Positions 46,106 to 55,606 are shown, counted from the stretch's first letter. The stretch is 64,000 nt of DNA from Pseudoalteromonas luteoviolacea S2607 (GCF_001625575.1 NZ_AUXV01000011.1:1-64000); one strand, 5' to 3'. Numbers and translations: made by a program. The notes: generated from the sequence alone by a model not told the origin.

Positions 46106-48241
46106 TTGAAAAGAGTTCTTCCTGTTATACATCAATCTGAAAGGGCCGAATGTGGCTTAGCCAGCTTAGCTATGGTTTTATCCTACTACGGCTTTGAAAC
46201 TTCTTTACTGGAGCTCAGACTAAAATACAGTATTTCATCTAATGGCTTAACGTTAGACAGCATGATCCAAATTGCAAATGATCTAGAGCTATCGTCTAGA
46301 CCATTGAAACTAGAGCCTGATGCACTCAAAGCACTAAAAGCCCCCTGTATATTGCATTGGAATATGAACCACTTTGTCGTGTTAAAAGAGGTTAAGTCTA
46401 AAAGCATCATTATTCATGATCCAGGGAAAGGCTGCTGTGAGATAAGCTTTGCAGAAGTGAATAAAAGATTTACTGGCGTAGCGCTAGAATTATTACCAAA
46501 AACCACTTTTAAAAAGAAAGAGCCAAAATCGGTCTTCTCAATGCGCCAACTATGGAGTGACATTGTTGGCTTGAAAAGCAGCATGGCTAAAATTTTTGTT
46601 CTCTCATTATTTGCACAATTCTTTACTATTTTGACCCCCTACTATTTGCAAACTGTCATAGACCGGGTCATTCCAACCTACAATGAAAACTTACTGATTA
46701 TTTTAGCCAGTGCATTTTTACTCGTGCTCGTTTTCCAACAAGCCACTACATTAATCCGTACCTACGTGGTGCTCCATCTGAGTTCCGCATTTAGTATTCA
46801 AGTCTCGAGTAATTTATTCCATCACCTCTTGCGACTGCCCCTTGCATTTTTTGAAAAGCGAGACGTAGGTGACATTGTCACGCGTTTTGATTCATTAAAG
46901 AAAATTGAAGAGTTCTTAACAACTAGCTTTGTTGAAACCATTATTGATGGCTTTATGGCCATAAGCATTATCGCTTTGATGTTTTATTACGATTCTTCTT
47001 TAACCTTTTTAGTGCTCTTTTTTGTCGCACTCTACACAGGGTTTCGCATCATCGCGTTTAAGGCATTTAGACGCCTTAATGAGAACGAGATCCGCTCTAG
47101 AGCCAAGGAACGCAGTAACTTTATTGAGAACATTCAAAACATTCAAACACTCATGTCTTTTGACGCGCAACATAAGCAATCTTCGCAATGGAGTAACTTA
47201 CATGTTGACTACGTAAATAGTGCCATTGAAGTTAGAAAAACACGTTTATGGTATCAGGTTATCAACGGTATCATTTTTGGTATCGAGAACATTCTTGTTA
47301 TTTACTTTTTAGCACAAGGTATTCTTTCTAAAGAACTTTCTATTGGTATGCTAACAGCCTATATCGCCTACAAAGGGATCTTCATTCAGCGATATGGCAA
47401 TCTAATCAATAAAATAATGGAATTTAGAATGCTCGGCCTACATCTAGAGCGAGTCTCCGAAGTTGCATTAACGCAACCAATAAGAGACTTACCTGTAGAT
47501 CACAAACAGACATTTTCAGGCAATATCAAACTTAAAAACATTGCCTTTAAATATGACGATTTCTCGAAAGATGTATTACACAATATACATTTAGATATAA
47601 ATGCCGGTGAACACGTGGCAATCACCGGCCCGTCTGGCGTAGGTAAATCCACCCTAACAAAGATCCTTTTGGGTCTTTTAGAACCGTCTTCAGGTGACGT
47701 GCTGGTGGATGGCAAACCACTTGCTGAATTTGGCCGTAAAAACTTTAGGCGTCATACCGCTTCAGTACTACAAAACGATAAACTCTACACAGGCACTCTA
47801 CTGGACAATATAACCTTCTTTGAACCTGAACCAGACTTAGACTGGGCAAAGGAGTGCGCAAAGGTAGCACAAGTGCACAATAATATTATGTCAAAACCAA
47901 TGGGGTACAACTCTTTAATTGGCCACATGGGTGGCGCATTGTCAGGAGGTGAAAAGCAAAGAGTTATTCTTGCACGTGCACTGTATAAAAAGCCTAAATT
48001 ATTGATCATGGATGAAGCAACAAGCCATCTAGATATGGTGACTGAAAAAGCCGTAAATCAGGCAATTTCCCAATTAGACATCACCCGCATTGTCGTGGCA
48101 CACCGCCCACAAACAATACGCAGTGCAGATAGAGTACTCAAACTAACTAAGAAAGGAATTTTCCAATTAGAAAAAGATGCCTATTTTCAAAAAAAACATG
48201 ATCAACCGACTCCACCTAACGATACGATGAAGGAAATTTAG
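46106..48241 (+). CDS. C39-peptidase ABC transporter (bacteriocin-type exporter)
   Basis: A 711-residue protein combining leader removal and export. The N-terminal C39 peptidase domain (about 1-130) has the full catalytic set: Gln10 (oxyanion), Cys16 in AECGLASLAM, His89 in NMNHFVVL and Asp105 in IIHDPGKG. The TM domain spans about 150-430. The NBD has Walker A GPSGVGKSTL, signature LSGGEKQR, Walker B LLIMDEATSHLD and the H-loop His in VVAHRP. It should cut the VSGG leaders of both nearby precursors and export the cores. TTG start 12 bases after the HlyD stop. Confidence 0.96.
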   Translation: MKRVLPVIHQSERAECGLASLAMVLSYYGFETSLLELRLKYSISSNGLTLDSMIQIANDLELSSRPLKLEPDALKALKAPCILHWNMNHFVVLKEVKSKSIIIHDPGKGCCEISFAEVNKRFTGVALELLPKTTFKKKEPKSVFSMRQLWSDIVGLKSSMAKIFVLSLFAQFFTILTPYYLQTVIDRVIPTYNENLLIILASAFLLVLVFQQATTLIRTYVVLHLSSAFSIQVSSNLFHHLLRLPLAFFEKRDVGDIVTRFDSLKKIEEFLTTSFVETIIDGFMAISIIALMFYYDSSLTFLVLFFVALYTGFRIIAFKAFRRLNENEIRSRAKERSNFIENIQNIQTLMSFDAQHKQSSQWSNLHVDYVNSAIEVRKTRLWYQVINGIIFGIENILVIYFLAQGILSKELSIGMLTAYIAYKGIFIQRYGNLINKIMEFRMLGLHLERVSEVALTQPIRDLPVDHKQTFSGNIKLKNIAFKYDDFSKDVLHNIHLDINAGEHVAITGPSGVGKSTLTKILLGLLEPSSGDVLVDGKPLAEFGRKNFRRHTASVLQNDKLYTGTLLDNITFFEPEPDLDWAKECAKVAQVHNNIMSKPMGYNSLIGHMGGALSGGEKQRVILARALYKKPKLLIMDEATSHLDMVTEKAVNQAISQLDITRIVVAHRPQTIRSADRVLKLTKKGIFQLEKDAYFQKKHDQPTPPNDTMKEI

Positions 48242-48243
48242 AC

Positions 48244-48972
48244 ATGGATCTATCTCTAAACCATATCAAAAAGCAGCACATGCCGTACTTTCAAGAAGCT
48301 GTTGCTTACTTTGAGCGTTCAATAAACATTGAAGCAATTCTAGGCCATGGCTCATATTTCAATGGTCGTTTTACTGAAAACAGTGATATTGATCTAATCA
48401 TTTTATCTAAATCAGACAGCTATGAGAAAACCATTATCAATATTGGTGGCATCGATTTTGAAGTAATGCATATTAATATTCGCCGTTTAATGAAAATAAT
48501 GGAGTTTAGAGCCAGTGACTTTACCCGTTCAGTTTCTGACAGCAGTCTTGTTTTTGATAAAAATGGATTTGGCCAAAAAGTGATTACCAAAGCACAAACC
48601 CATTGTGCTTTGGGATCGTCCTTGGTCGACGATATGAAGTATATAAATCAAAGTAGGAGTCTAACAAGAACCCTCTTATTTGACCTTAAGGATGCGCTAG
48701 ATGACCCGATGTCTTTTCAATTAATGCACATTCAACTAATACAATTAATATATCGATTTATTTGCCTTGAAGAAAAATCATGGGAAAAATCAAGTAAGAA
48801 AGTATTTAAAGATATTAAAACCTTAAGACCTAACACATATAAAAAAATACAAACATCATTAAAAGAAAGTGATTTATCTATTAAGTTAGACATCATAGAA
48901 GATTTAATTACAGAATCATTAGCTCCATTTGGAGGAATACTAAACAACGATGAAACATTTAGTATAATTTAA
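48244..48972 (+). CDS. MNT-type nucleotidyltransferase 2 of the peptide locus
   Basis: A 242-residue protein with GHGSYFNGRFTENSDIDLII (Gly36-Ser37, Asp48, Asp50), and Asp71/Glu73 in GIDFEVMHI as third carboxylate, so the nucleotidyltransferase active site appears complete. A helical C-terminal region of about 160 residues has no recognised motif. The GSYFN...SDID core is shared with the transferase at 43851, but the C-terminal halves differ, suggesting different acceptors. ATG two bases after the transporter stop with AGGAA upstream: tightly coupled to the exporter. Role inferred: peptide modification or self-protection. Confidence 0.82.
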   Translation: MDLSLNHIKKQHMPYFQEAVAYFERSINIEAILGHGSYFNGRFTENSDIDLIILSKSDSYEKTIINIGGIDFEVMHINIRRLMKIMEFRASDFTRSVSDSSLVFDKNGFGQKVITKAQTHCALGSSLVDDMKYINQSRSLTRTLLFDLKDALDDPMSFQLMHIQLIQLIYRFICLEEKSWEKSSKKVFKDIKTLRPNTYKKIQTSLKESDLSIKLDIIEDLITESLAPFGGILNNDETFSII

Positions 48973-49059
48973 TAAATCCATTTAAAAATAAAAGCGGGAA
49001 ACGCAACATAAAAATAAACCATTAAAAACAATCACTTAAAACAATAAAAACAGAAGCAA

Positions 49060-49091
49060 CATCACTTTTTAAAAGCAGTAAAAAGGTGATG
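49060..49091. repeat. Hairpin between nucleotidyltransferase 2 and precursor 2
   Basis: CATCACTTTTT / AAAAAGGTGATG-type inverted repeat (11 bp with one G-T pair, 10-base loop) in the 252-base AT-rich gap 48973-49224. It may attenuate readthrough from the exporter operon into precursor 2. The rest of the gap shows nothing else. Confidence 0.5.
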
Positions 49092-49224
49092 CCAACTTGT
49101 TTTAATTTAAAAAATAAAAAAGAGAAATATTAAATAAATAACTTGAAATATAATAAACTATAAAATATATTAATAACACTTCCAAAACAGGAAGTAATTA
49201 TTTAGCAATAAAAAGGAGTATATT

Positions 49225-49392
49225 ATGAAAAATGCTAATGAACTAGAGCAGTTAAGCAAAGTTGAACTAATTGAATCAGCATTACTTGATGAAGTTTCAG
49301 GCGGTACACCACATGATGATGGTTGCAGACCATGTCGTACATGTGATGATCAGCCTTGTGCACAAGAATGTGTAGGCGGCCGTAGCCTGTAA
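49225..49392 (+). CDS. Double-glycine leader peptide precursor 2 (Cys-rich core)
   Basis: A 55-residue product with AAAAGGAG 6 bases before ATG, an excellent ribosome site. The leader (1-27) ends KVELIESALLDEVSGG with Gly26-Gly27, the same length and motif as the leader at 44598. The predicted core (28-55) has five Cys at 34, 37, 40, 45 and 49 (C-x2-C-x2-C-x4-C-x3-C) and ends VGGRSL. The odd number of Cys leaves one free thiol or implies a modification or dimer. A strong terminator follows. The good ribosome site and own downstream terminator suggest it can be expressed separately, probably at high level. Confidence 0.9.
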   Translation: MKNANELEQLSKVELIESALLDEVSGGTPHDDGCRPCRTCDDQPCAQECVGGRSL

Positions 49393-49411
49393 TATTTATA
49401 AATATTACATT

Positions 49412-49446
49412 AAACCTTAGCAACTTGGGTTGTTAAGGTTTTTTTA
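49412..49446 (+). terminator. Rho-independent terminator after precursor 2
   Basis: AAACCTTAGCAAC / GTTGTTAAGGTTT with loop TTGG, a 13-bp stem including one G-T pair, then TTTTT. It ends the peptide locus. Confidence 0.92.
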
Positions 49447-50401
49447 CATCATCAAGTACAAATAACGCTACATCTAAATATAATATCAAAGCACTCGCCT
49501 CTAAAGCACCACTTATTAACGACTAAGTGTATAGAACCTGTCATTAGTATTAAAAAAGCATTATAACTCTTCGTAGCATGGCCTTATCGAGATATTTTTA
49601 CCCGTGTTAACGGGCCCTACCATGAACGCATGTTAGTTTCTCTTTCAAACACTCAATCTTTTTGATGTATTACTTAATAAAGCGCATATCCGATTGCTCA
49701 AAGTGCTTAACCTGGCCTTGAGTGATACATCAACGGAAGCTCGCCATGTTGATGTCTGCATGCATTGAGCGCGTCTACAACAACTTGTTGCCGCATTTGA
49801 GCACCTAATGGTAACGCAGACTAGGTTGCCTAAGTCTTTTATTAAAGCCCGTTAGTTATTCAACATTCAGTCATTTTTTAACGACAATGAACACATGTCT
49901 TACGCCACTCATGCCCTATCTTGAGCTTTAGTATCGGACTTAACTTAGAAAAACCGGCGAATTAAACACCCACGCTGTACGATTTTCCCGTAAATGGCCT
50001 GCGATTTTCCACACAACGAGGTAACAAACACATTTTTTTAGAACATTTTATTATATAAAGCACAAATTATAGATCCCAAACAATCAGATCGATTTTTTCA
50101 GATCGATCAGTTTAAGCATAAAACTATCCACACTAAGTGAGTAACACAGTAAACAAGCAGATCTTGTGACTTGTTGGATCACATAAAACCCGATCTTGCA
50201 CCCTGCTTATCCACAGCAATTCAGCACCTTACTCGCCAGGAATATTTTATTAAAGACTTTATAAACAGATAGATAGAGGTAACTCTCCACAAAAAATCAA
50301 ATATTAGTCAGTCTAAATTTATCCAAGGCAAAAACTATCTCTTTACTTCTGCTCACGGGGCTTTATTATGAGCGGCATAAATAGTGCTAATTTGAGAAAA
50401 A
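49447..50401. other. Gene-free kilobase left of mioC with DnaA boxes and GATC sites
   Basis: No convincing coding region; stops interrupt every frame. The right part holds a DnaA box TTATCCACA at 50207-50215, a near-box CTATCCACA at 50124-50132, and seven GATC sites between 50072 and 50195. It may be the left flank of the origin. The left part (about 49447-50040) has no recognised content and could be decayed DNA. Confidence 0.55.
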
Positions 50402-50845
50402 ATGAGTAACTTAGAGATCATAATTGGTAGCCAAATGGGATCTGCTGAATATGTTGCGGAGCAGCTGGCGGAGGATCTTGAATCGAGATCAGTGTCATGT
50501 AATGTTCATGAACAACCCGATCTATCGAATTGCACTAGCAACACTTGGCTAATCGTCACATCTACGTACGGAGCCGGTGATTACCCAGAAAACTTATTGC
50601 CTTTTATCTCACAACTCCAAGAACAGGCAGATATGAGCCATATAAAGTTCGCTGTGGTTGGTATTGGCGATTCAAGTTACGATACTTATAACTATGCTGC
50701 AATCAATGGTGCCAAGCTCTTATCAGACAAAGGTGCTCAAGCTTTATTGCCAATACTAAAGATAGATGTATTAGATGAAGCATTACCAGAAGATACAGCC
50801 CTAGAATGGTTGCCCGAGTTTAGTGAAATCGTGGCAGCAAGTTAG
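50402..50845 (+). CDS. mioC: Flavodoxin-like protein MioC
   Basis: A 147-residue FMN-binding flavodoxin-fold protein. The phosphate loop is IIGSQMGSAEYVAE; isoalloxazine loops include STYGAGDYPENL and GIGDSSYDTYN. E. coli MioC supports biotin synthase in vitro. It lies between the accessory block and the oriC-like region, as in E. coli where mioC transcription enters oriC. Confidence 0.93.
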   Translation: MSNLEIIIGSQMGSAEYVAEQLAEDLESRSVSCNVHEQPDLSNCTSNTWLIVTSTYGAGDYPENLLPFISQLQEQADMSHIKFAVVGIGDSSYDTYNYAAINGAKLLSDKGAQALLPILKIDVLDEALPEDTALEWLPEFSEIVAAS

Positions 50846-50850
50846 CACAA

Positions 50851-51165
50851 GATCGGTTTCTCATAAGTTATCCACATATTTACGTATATTTCATTCCATA
50901 TGTGGATAACCCTTGATCTAACTGCTGATCTACACTTACTTATCCATTGGATAATTTTATTGGCTTGAGTGGCTGTGTATAAATAGCCGTTTTGATCAAA
51001 GCTTATACGCCCTATGATCCGATCTAATTCACATCATTTGATCTAAGCTAAGTCTATGGATCATAGTGAGAATATAGCCTTATTCACAGATCAGGGCGTT
51101 ACTAAATATAAGATCAATAAAGATCTTTAAAAAGATCCTTATATATATTAAGTGATCCATTTTAC
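50851..51165. other. Probable oriC (mioC-mnmG intergenic)
   Basis: DnaA boxes are at 50868-50876 (TTATCCACA), 50901-50909 (TGTGGATAA, inverted), 50940-50948 (TTATCCATT) and 51080-51088 (TTATTCACA). Thirteen GATC sites lie between 50851 and 51157. The right end is AT-rich with GATCTTTAAAAAGATC and ATATATATTAAGTGATC, like the E. coli 13-mer unwinding repeats (GATCTNTTNTTTT). This is the classical gammaproteobacterial oriC position. The rest up to 51263 holds the mnmG leader. Confidence 0.88.
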
Positions 51166-51263
51166 CTATAGGTTAAAATTTAATCGTTTCACTTCTGCGT
51201 TTTTCTAGGTAGAATACGCATCCTTTCGAAATTTGCTGGTTGTATTTAAGTAGGATCCCGTAA

Positions 51264-53153
51264 ATGATTTATCATGAACATTTTGACGTAATCGTTGTTG
51301 GTGGCGGTCATGCTGGTACTGAAGCTGCACTTGCAGCTGCACGTATGGGTATGAATACCTTATTGTTAACTCACAATATGGACACACTGGGACAAATGTC
51401 TTGTAACCCAGCGATCGGCGGGATCGGAAAAGGGCACTTAGTAAAAGAAATTGACGCCTTAGGTGGCGCAATGGCAGAAGCCATTGATAAAGGTGGGATC
51501 CAATTTAGAACTTTAAATTCTTCTAAAGGACCTGCTGTAAGAGCAACCAGAGCGCAAGCAGATCGCGCATTGTATAAAGCAGCGATCCAAGACACTTTGC
51601 AAAATCAAGATAATTTAAAGATTTTCCAGCAAAGCTGCGATGATCTCATTGTTGAACAAGATCAAGTGAAAGGTGTTGTAACTCAAATGGGGTTACGCTT
51701 CAGTGCTGAAACAGTCGTTTTGACTGTTGGTACTTTCCTTGGTGGCCAAATTCATATCGGTTTAGAAAACTTCAAAGGTGGCAGAGCTGGAGATCCACCT
51801 TCTATCGCGCTTGCAGATCGTTTGCGTGAATTACCATTTCGTGTAGATCGACTGAAAACTGGTACTCCTCCCCGCATTGATGCACGGACGGTTGATTTTT
51901 CTGTTATGCAAGTGCAACCAGGAGATACACCTACGCCAGTATTTTCTTTTATGGGTAAACAATCGGATCACCCACAGCAGATCCCTTGTTATATCACCTA
52001 TACCAACGAGAAAACCCACGATGTGATCCGTGATAATCTGCATCGCTCGCCAATGTATGCAGGTGTTATTGAAGGTATTGGACCAAGGTATTGTCCTTCA
52101 ATCGAAGATAAGATCGTACGATTTGCCGATAAAGAAAAACATCAAATATTTGTCGAGCCGGAAGGGTTAACGTCCTATGAATTGTACCCGAATGGTATTT
52201 CAACTAGTTTACCATTTGATATTCAACTAGAAATTGTGCGCTCAATCAAAGGGTTTGAAAATGCGCATATTTGCCGTCCAGGTTATGCAATTGAGTATGA
52301 TTTCTTTGATCCTAGAGACTTAAAACAATCTTTAGAGACTAAGTTTATTAACGGCTTATTCTTTGCTGGTCAAATCAATGGTACTACCGGGTATGAAGAA
52401 GCTGGTGCTCAAGGTTTGATCGCAGGTATGAATGCTGCGTTACAAGTTAAAGGTGAAGCGCCATGGACACCTCGTAGAGACGAGGCATATACGGGCGTAT
52501 TAATTGATGACCTTGCGACACTAGGTACAAAAGAACCTTATCGTATGTTTACGAGTCGTGCCGAGTACCGCTTGCTACTGCGTGAAGACAACGCAGATCT
52601 GCGATTAACTGAAAAAGGTCGTGAACTAGGATTAGTAAATGATGAACGCTGGGCTGCATTTAATAACAAACTTGAGGTTATGGAGCTAGAGGCACAACGC
52701 ATTCGCTCAACTTGGATCCATAAGGATCATCCAGCGCTTGAGCAGGTAAATAGTTTGTTGAAGTCACCTTTAACTCGTGAGGCAAGCTTAGAAGATTTGA
52801 TCCGTCGTCCTGAAGTAAATTACAAAGATCTAACTGCAATTGAAGGATTGGCGAGTGAGTATGATAATTGGCAAGCACTTGAGCAAGTAGAAATACAAAC
52901 CAAGTATGCAGGTTACATTGCGAGACAACAGGATGAGATCAATAAGCAACTACGTCATGAAGAAACTGTGCTACCGGCAGAGTTTGACTACAGCCAAGTG
53001 AGTGGTTTATCAAATGAAGTTGTGGCTAAGTTAACTGATACGCGACCGCAAACCATTGGGCAAGCTTCGCGTATTTCTGGTATCACCCCAGCGGCTATTT
53101 CGCTATTATTAGTGTATCTGAAAAAGCAAGGGCTGTTGCGCAAGTCGGCGTAA
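51264..53153 (+). CDS. mnmG: tRNA uridine-5-carboxymethylaminomethyl modification enzyme MnmG
   Basis: An FAD-dependent partner of MnmE (GidA). The 629-residue protein has the dinucleotide loop [19 protein letters not shown], the [24 protein letters not shown] GidA signature with its conserved Cys, the second signature [20 protein letters not shown], and the C-terminal helical MnmE-binding domain. First gene right of oriC, leading mnmG-rsmG-parA-parB. Confidence 0.98.
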   Translation: MIYHEHFDVIVVGGGHAGTEAALAAARMGMNTLLLTHNMDTLGQMSCNPAIGGIGKGHLVKEIDALGGAMAEAIDKGGIQFRTLNSSKGPAVRATRAQADRALYKAAIQDTLQNQDNLKIFQQSCDDLIVEQDQVKGVVTQMGLRFSAETVVLTVGTFLGGQIHIGLENFKGGRAGDPPSIALADRLRELPFRVDRLKTGTPPRIDARTVDFSVMQVQPGDTPTPVFSFMGKQSDHPQQIPCYITYTNEKTHDVIRDNLHRSPMYAGVIEGIGPRYCPSIEDKIVRFADKEKHQIFVEPEGLTSYELYPNGISTSLPFDIQLEIVRSIKGFENAHICRPGYAIEYDFFDPRDLKQSLETKFINGLFFAGQINGTTGYEEAGAQGLIAGMNAALQVKGEAPWTPRRDEAYTGVLIDDLATLGTKEPYRMFTSRAEYRLLLREDNADLRLTEKGRELGLVNDERWAAFNNKLEVMELEAQRIRSTWIHKDHPALEQVNSLLKSPLTREASLEDLIRRPEVNYKDLTAIEGLASEYDNWQALEQVEIQTKYAGYIARQQDEINKQLRHEETVLPAEFDYSQVSGLSNEVVAKLTDTRPQTIGQASRISGITPAAISLLLVYLKKQGLLRKSA

Positions 53154-53168
53154 CAGCGATGGAAAACT

Positions 53169-53789
53169 GTGTTATTAGAACAACTCAACGCTCTGTTATC
53201 TGAAACAGACATTACGCTGACCGAAAATCAAAAACAGCAGCTGGTCGATTACGTCGGGCTGCTCGACAAGTGGAATAAAGCTTATAACCTCACATCTGTG
53301 CGTGATCCAAAAGAAATGATGATTAAGCATATTTTGGATTCACTGGTTGTCGCGCCACATTTAACAGGCAAACATTACATTGATGTAGGAACAGGCCCAG
53401 GCTTACCTGGTATTGTATTAGCGATTGCACTTCCTGATACTGAATTTGTTTTACTTGACAGTCTTGGAAAAAGAGTACGATTTTTAACCCAAGTAAAACA
53501 TGCGCTTGGACTAAAAAACGTGACGCCTGTGCAGTCTCGTGTTGAAGAATATCAACCAAGTGTTAAATTAGACGGTGTGCTGAGTCGCGCTTTTGCATCT
53601 TTGCAAGACATGGTGCAATGGTGTACACATTTGATAGATACATCTGGGCGATTTTTAGCACTCAAGGGAATGTATCCGCAAGATGAGCTGGATAATCTGC
53701 CTGATGGCATTTCTTTAGAACAGAATATCACCTTGCAAGTACCTAAACTGGAAGGTGAACGTCATTTAATTATTCTTACAAAAGACTAA
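53169..53789 (+). CDS. rsmG: 16S rRNA m7G527 methyltransferase
   Basis: SAM-dependent N7 methylation of G527 of 16S rRNA (GidB). The 206-residue protein has [21 protein letters not shown] as the SAM loop and [11 protein letters not shown], with the family N-terminal helical part [30 protein letters not shown] start 15 bases after mnmG. Confidence 0.97.
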   Translation: MLLEQLNALLSETDITLTENQKQQLVDYVGLLDKWNKAYNLTSVRDPKEMMIKHILDSLVVAPHLTGKHYIDVGTGPGLPGIVLAIALPDTEFVLLDSLGKRVRFLTQVKHALGLKNVTPVQSRVEEYQPSVKLDGVLSRAFASLQDMVQWCTHLIDTSGRFLALKGMYPQDELDNLPDGISLEQNITLQVPKLEGERHLIILTKD

Positions 53790-53803
53790 AAGTCGAGGAC
53801 ACT

Positions 53804-54589
53804 GTGGCTAGAGTCATTGCAATTGCAAACCAAAAAGGTGGCGTTGGTAAAACAACCACTGCGGTTAACCTTGCTGCCTCGATGGCAGCAACAAAAAGAA
53901 AAGTATTGCTGATCGATCTGGATCCTCAAGGTAATGCCACCATGGGCAGTGGTGTTGATAAATATTCTGATGTTGCGACGATTTACGATTTGCTGATTGA
54001 AGAGACGCCAATCAATGAAGTGATTTGCACCGAAACTTCAGGTGAATATCATCTAATCGCTGCAAATGGCGATGTAACCGCAGCTGAAGTAAAGCTAATG
54101 GAACTGTTTGCGCGTGAAGTGCGTCTGCGTAATGCAATTGAAACTGTTCAAGATGATTACGAATTTATTTTCATTGACTGTCCACCTTCACTTAATATGT
54201 TGACGGTCAATGCTATGGCTGCCGCTGATTCGGTGATGGTACCAATGCAGTGCGAATATTACGCACTTGAGGGATTAACGGCACTCATGGACACAATTAC
54301 TCAGCTGTCTAAATTGGTTAACCCATCATTACAAATCGAGGGTATTCTTCGTACTATGTATGATCCGCGCAACCGTTTAGCGAATGATGTATCTGAGCAA
54401 TTGAAACAGCATTTTGGTGAAAAAGTATACCGCACAGTCATTCCAAGAAATGTTCGTTTAGCCGAGGCGCCAAGTTTTGGTGCGCCAGCGATGTATTATG
54501 ATCGCGCTTCAAGCGGTGCAAAAGCCTACCTTGCACTGGCTGGAGAAATGTTGCGTCGTCAAGAAAAGCAAGCTGCAGCAGTAGCATAA
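53804..54589 (+). CDS. parA: Chromosome-partitioning ATPase ParA (Soj)
   Basis: A deviant Walker ATPase that segregates ParB-parS complexes. The 261-residue protein has NQKGGVGKTTTAVNLA with the signature Lys, Walker B region DYEFIFIDCPPSLN, and DLDPQGNAT. It lacks an N-terminal HTH, which marks the chromosomal type. GTG start. It works with ParB just downstream and the parS sites in recF. Confidence 0.97.
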   Translation: MARVIAIANQKGGVGKTTTAVNLAASMAATKRKVLLIDLDPQGNATMGSGVDKYSDVATIYDLLIEETPINEVICTETSGEYHLIAANGDVTAAEVKLMELFAREVRLRNAIETVQDDYEFIFIDCPPSLNMLTVNAMAAADSVMVPMQCEYYALEGLTALMDTITQLSKLVNPSLQIEGILRTMYDPRNRLANDVSEQLKQHFGEKVYRTVIPRNVRLAEAPSFGAPAMYYDRASSGAKAYLALAGEMLRRQEKQAAAVA

Positions 54590-54604
54590 GAGGATAATAA
54601 AAAC

Positions 54605-55549
54605 ATGTCGGTAAAAAAAAGAGGATTGGGACGAGGGTTGGATGCATTACTCAGCTCTGCCAAGCCACCAGCTGCCGCACCAAAGGAAACTTTAGAAGCG
54701 CAACCGAGTGAGGTCTCCCCTCGTGAGCCTGCTACTGAGCAAATTGTTGTTTCTGAGAACGAATTGCAGCATTTACCTATTGAATTTTTACAACGCGGAA
54801 AATATCAACCGCGTAAAGATATGTCTGAACAGGCATTGGAAGAGCTGGCTAATTCAATCAAAGCACAGGGGGTGTTACAGCCCATCGTTGTGCGTAAAGT
54901 TGCGCTTGAACAGTACGAAATCATCGCAGGTGAGCGCCGCTGGCGAGCTTCTCAGTTGGCTGGTCTTGACGTCGTTCCATGTCTTCTTAAAGAGGTTGAA
55001 GATGATGCCGCCGTTGCGATTGCGCTCATTGAGAACATCCAACGTGAAGATTTAAACGCGATGGAAGAGGCGGTTGCACTGGATAGATTACTCAATGAGT
55101 TTGAATTGACCCATCAGCAAGTGGCCGATGCTGTAGGTAAATCGCGTACAACCGTTACTAATTTGTTGCGTTTAATCAATCTCAATGATGATGTAAAAAT
55201 CTTGTTAGAACATGGTGATATCGAAATGGGCCACGCACGTTGCCTATTATCACTGCAAGGGGAAGCCCAATCTGAAGCTGCACGCACAGCAGTCGCGAAG
55301 GGTTTAACGGTACGTGAAACCGAGAAACTTGTCCGTGCAATGCAAGAACCTGCGGTTAAAAAAGAAACAAAAGAAAAGGACCCTGATGTCAAACTGTTAG
55401 AACAGCAGCTAGCAGAAAACTTAGGCGCTAAAGTAGAGATCAACTACAATCAAAAAGGCAAAGGAAAGCTGGTTATTTCTTACGCTGATCTTGATGAATT
55501 AGACGGCATTCTTGGGCGGATCCATCCAGATTTACAACAACCCTCCTAA
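54605..55549 (+). CDS. parB: Chromosome-partitioning protein ParB (Spo0J)
   Basis: A CTP-dependent clamp loading at parS. The 314-residue protein has the N-terminal KRGLGRGLDALLS tag that binds ParA, and the ParB/Srx domain with GERRWRASQLAG and LIENIQREDLNAMEEA. The HTH LTHQQVADAVGKSRTTVTNLLRL and a C-terminal dimer domain follow. It should recognise the two parS sites found at 30262 and 30895. Confidence 0.97.
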   Translation: MSVKKRGLGRGLDALLSSAKPPAAAPKETLEAQPSEVSPREPATEQIVVSENELQHLPIEFLQRGKYQPRKDMSEQALEELANSIKAQGVLQPIVVRKVALEQYEIIAGERRWRASQLAGLDVVPCLLKEVEDDAAVAIALIENIQREDLNAMEEAVALDRLLNEFELTHQQVADAVGKSRTTVTNLLRLINLNDDVKILLEHGDIEMGHARCLLSLQGEAQSEAARTAVAKGLTVRETEKLVRAMQEPAVKKETKEKDPDVKLLEQQLAENLGAKVEINYNQKGKGKLVISYADLDELDGILGRIHPDLQQPS

Positions 55550-55559
55550 AGGTCAAAAT

Positions 55560-55600
55560 TGCGACGAATTGTGTGCCTATTTTATGCGTCAATTCGTCGC
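55560..55600. repeat. Inverted repeat between parB and atpI
   Basis: GCGACGAATTG (55561-55571) and CAATTCGTCGC (55590-55600) form a perfect 11-bp stem with an 18-base loop just after parB. It may terminate or attenuate the mnmG-parB transcript, although no T-run follows. Confidence 0.55.
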
Positions 55601-55606
55601 GTCAAG

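Noticed and set aside
49235-49423. 62-residue open frame on the minus strand across precursor 2
   Set aside because: It is antisense to the well-supported VSGG precursor, has no ribosome site and its sequence (His/Tyr/Val-rich) resembles no family.
49577-49936. Stop-interrupted plus-strand frame as a pseudogene
   Set aside because: Open blocks of at most 43 codons with no recognisable protein similarity; not enough to call a broken gene.
55560-55600. Inverted repeat after parB as a parS or partition site
   Set aside because: Lacks the CACGTG core; more likely a transcript-end hairpin.
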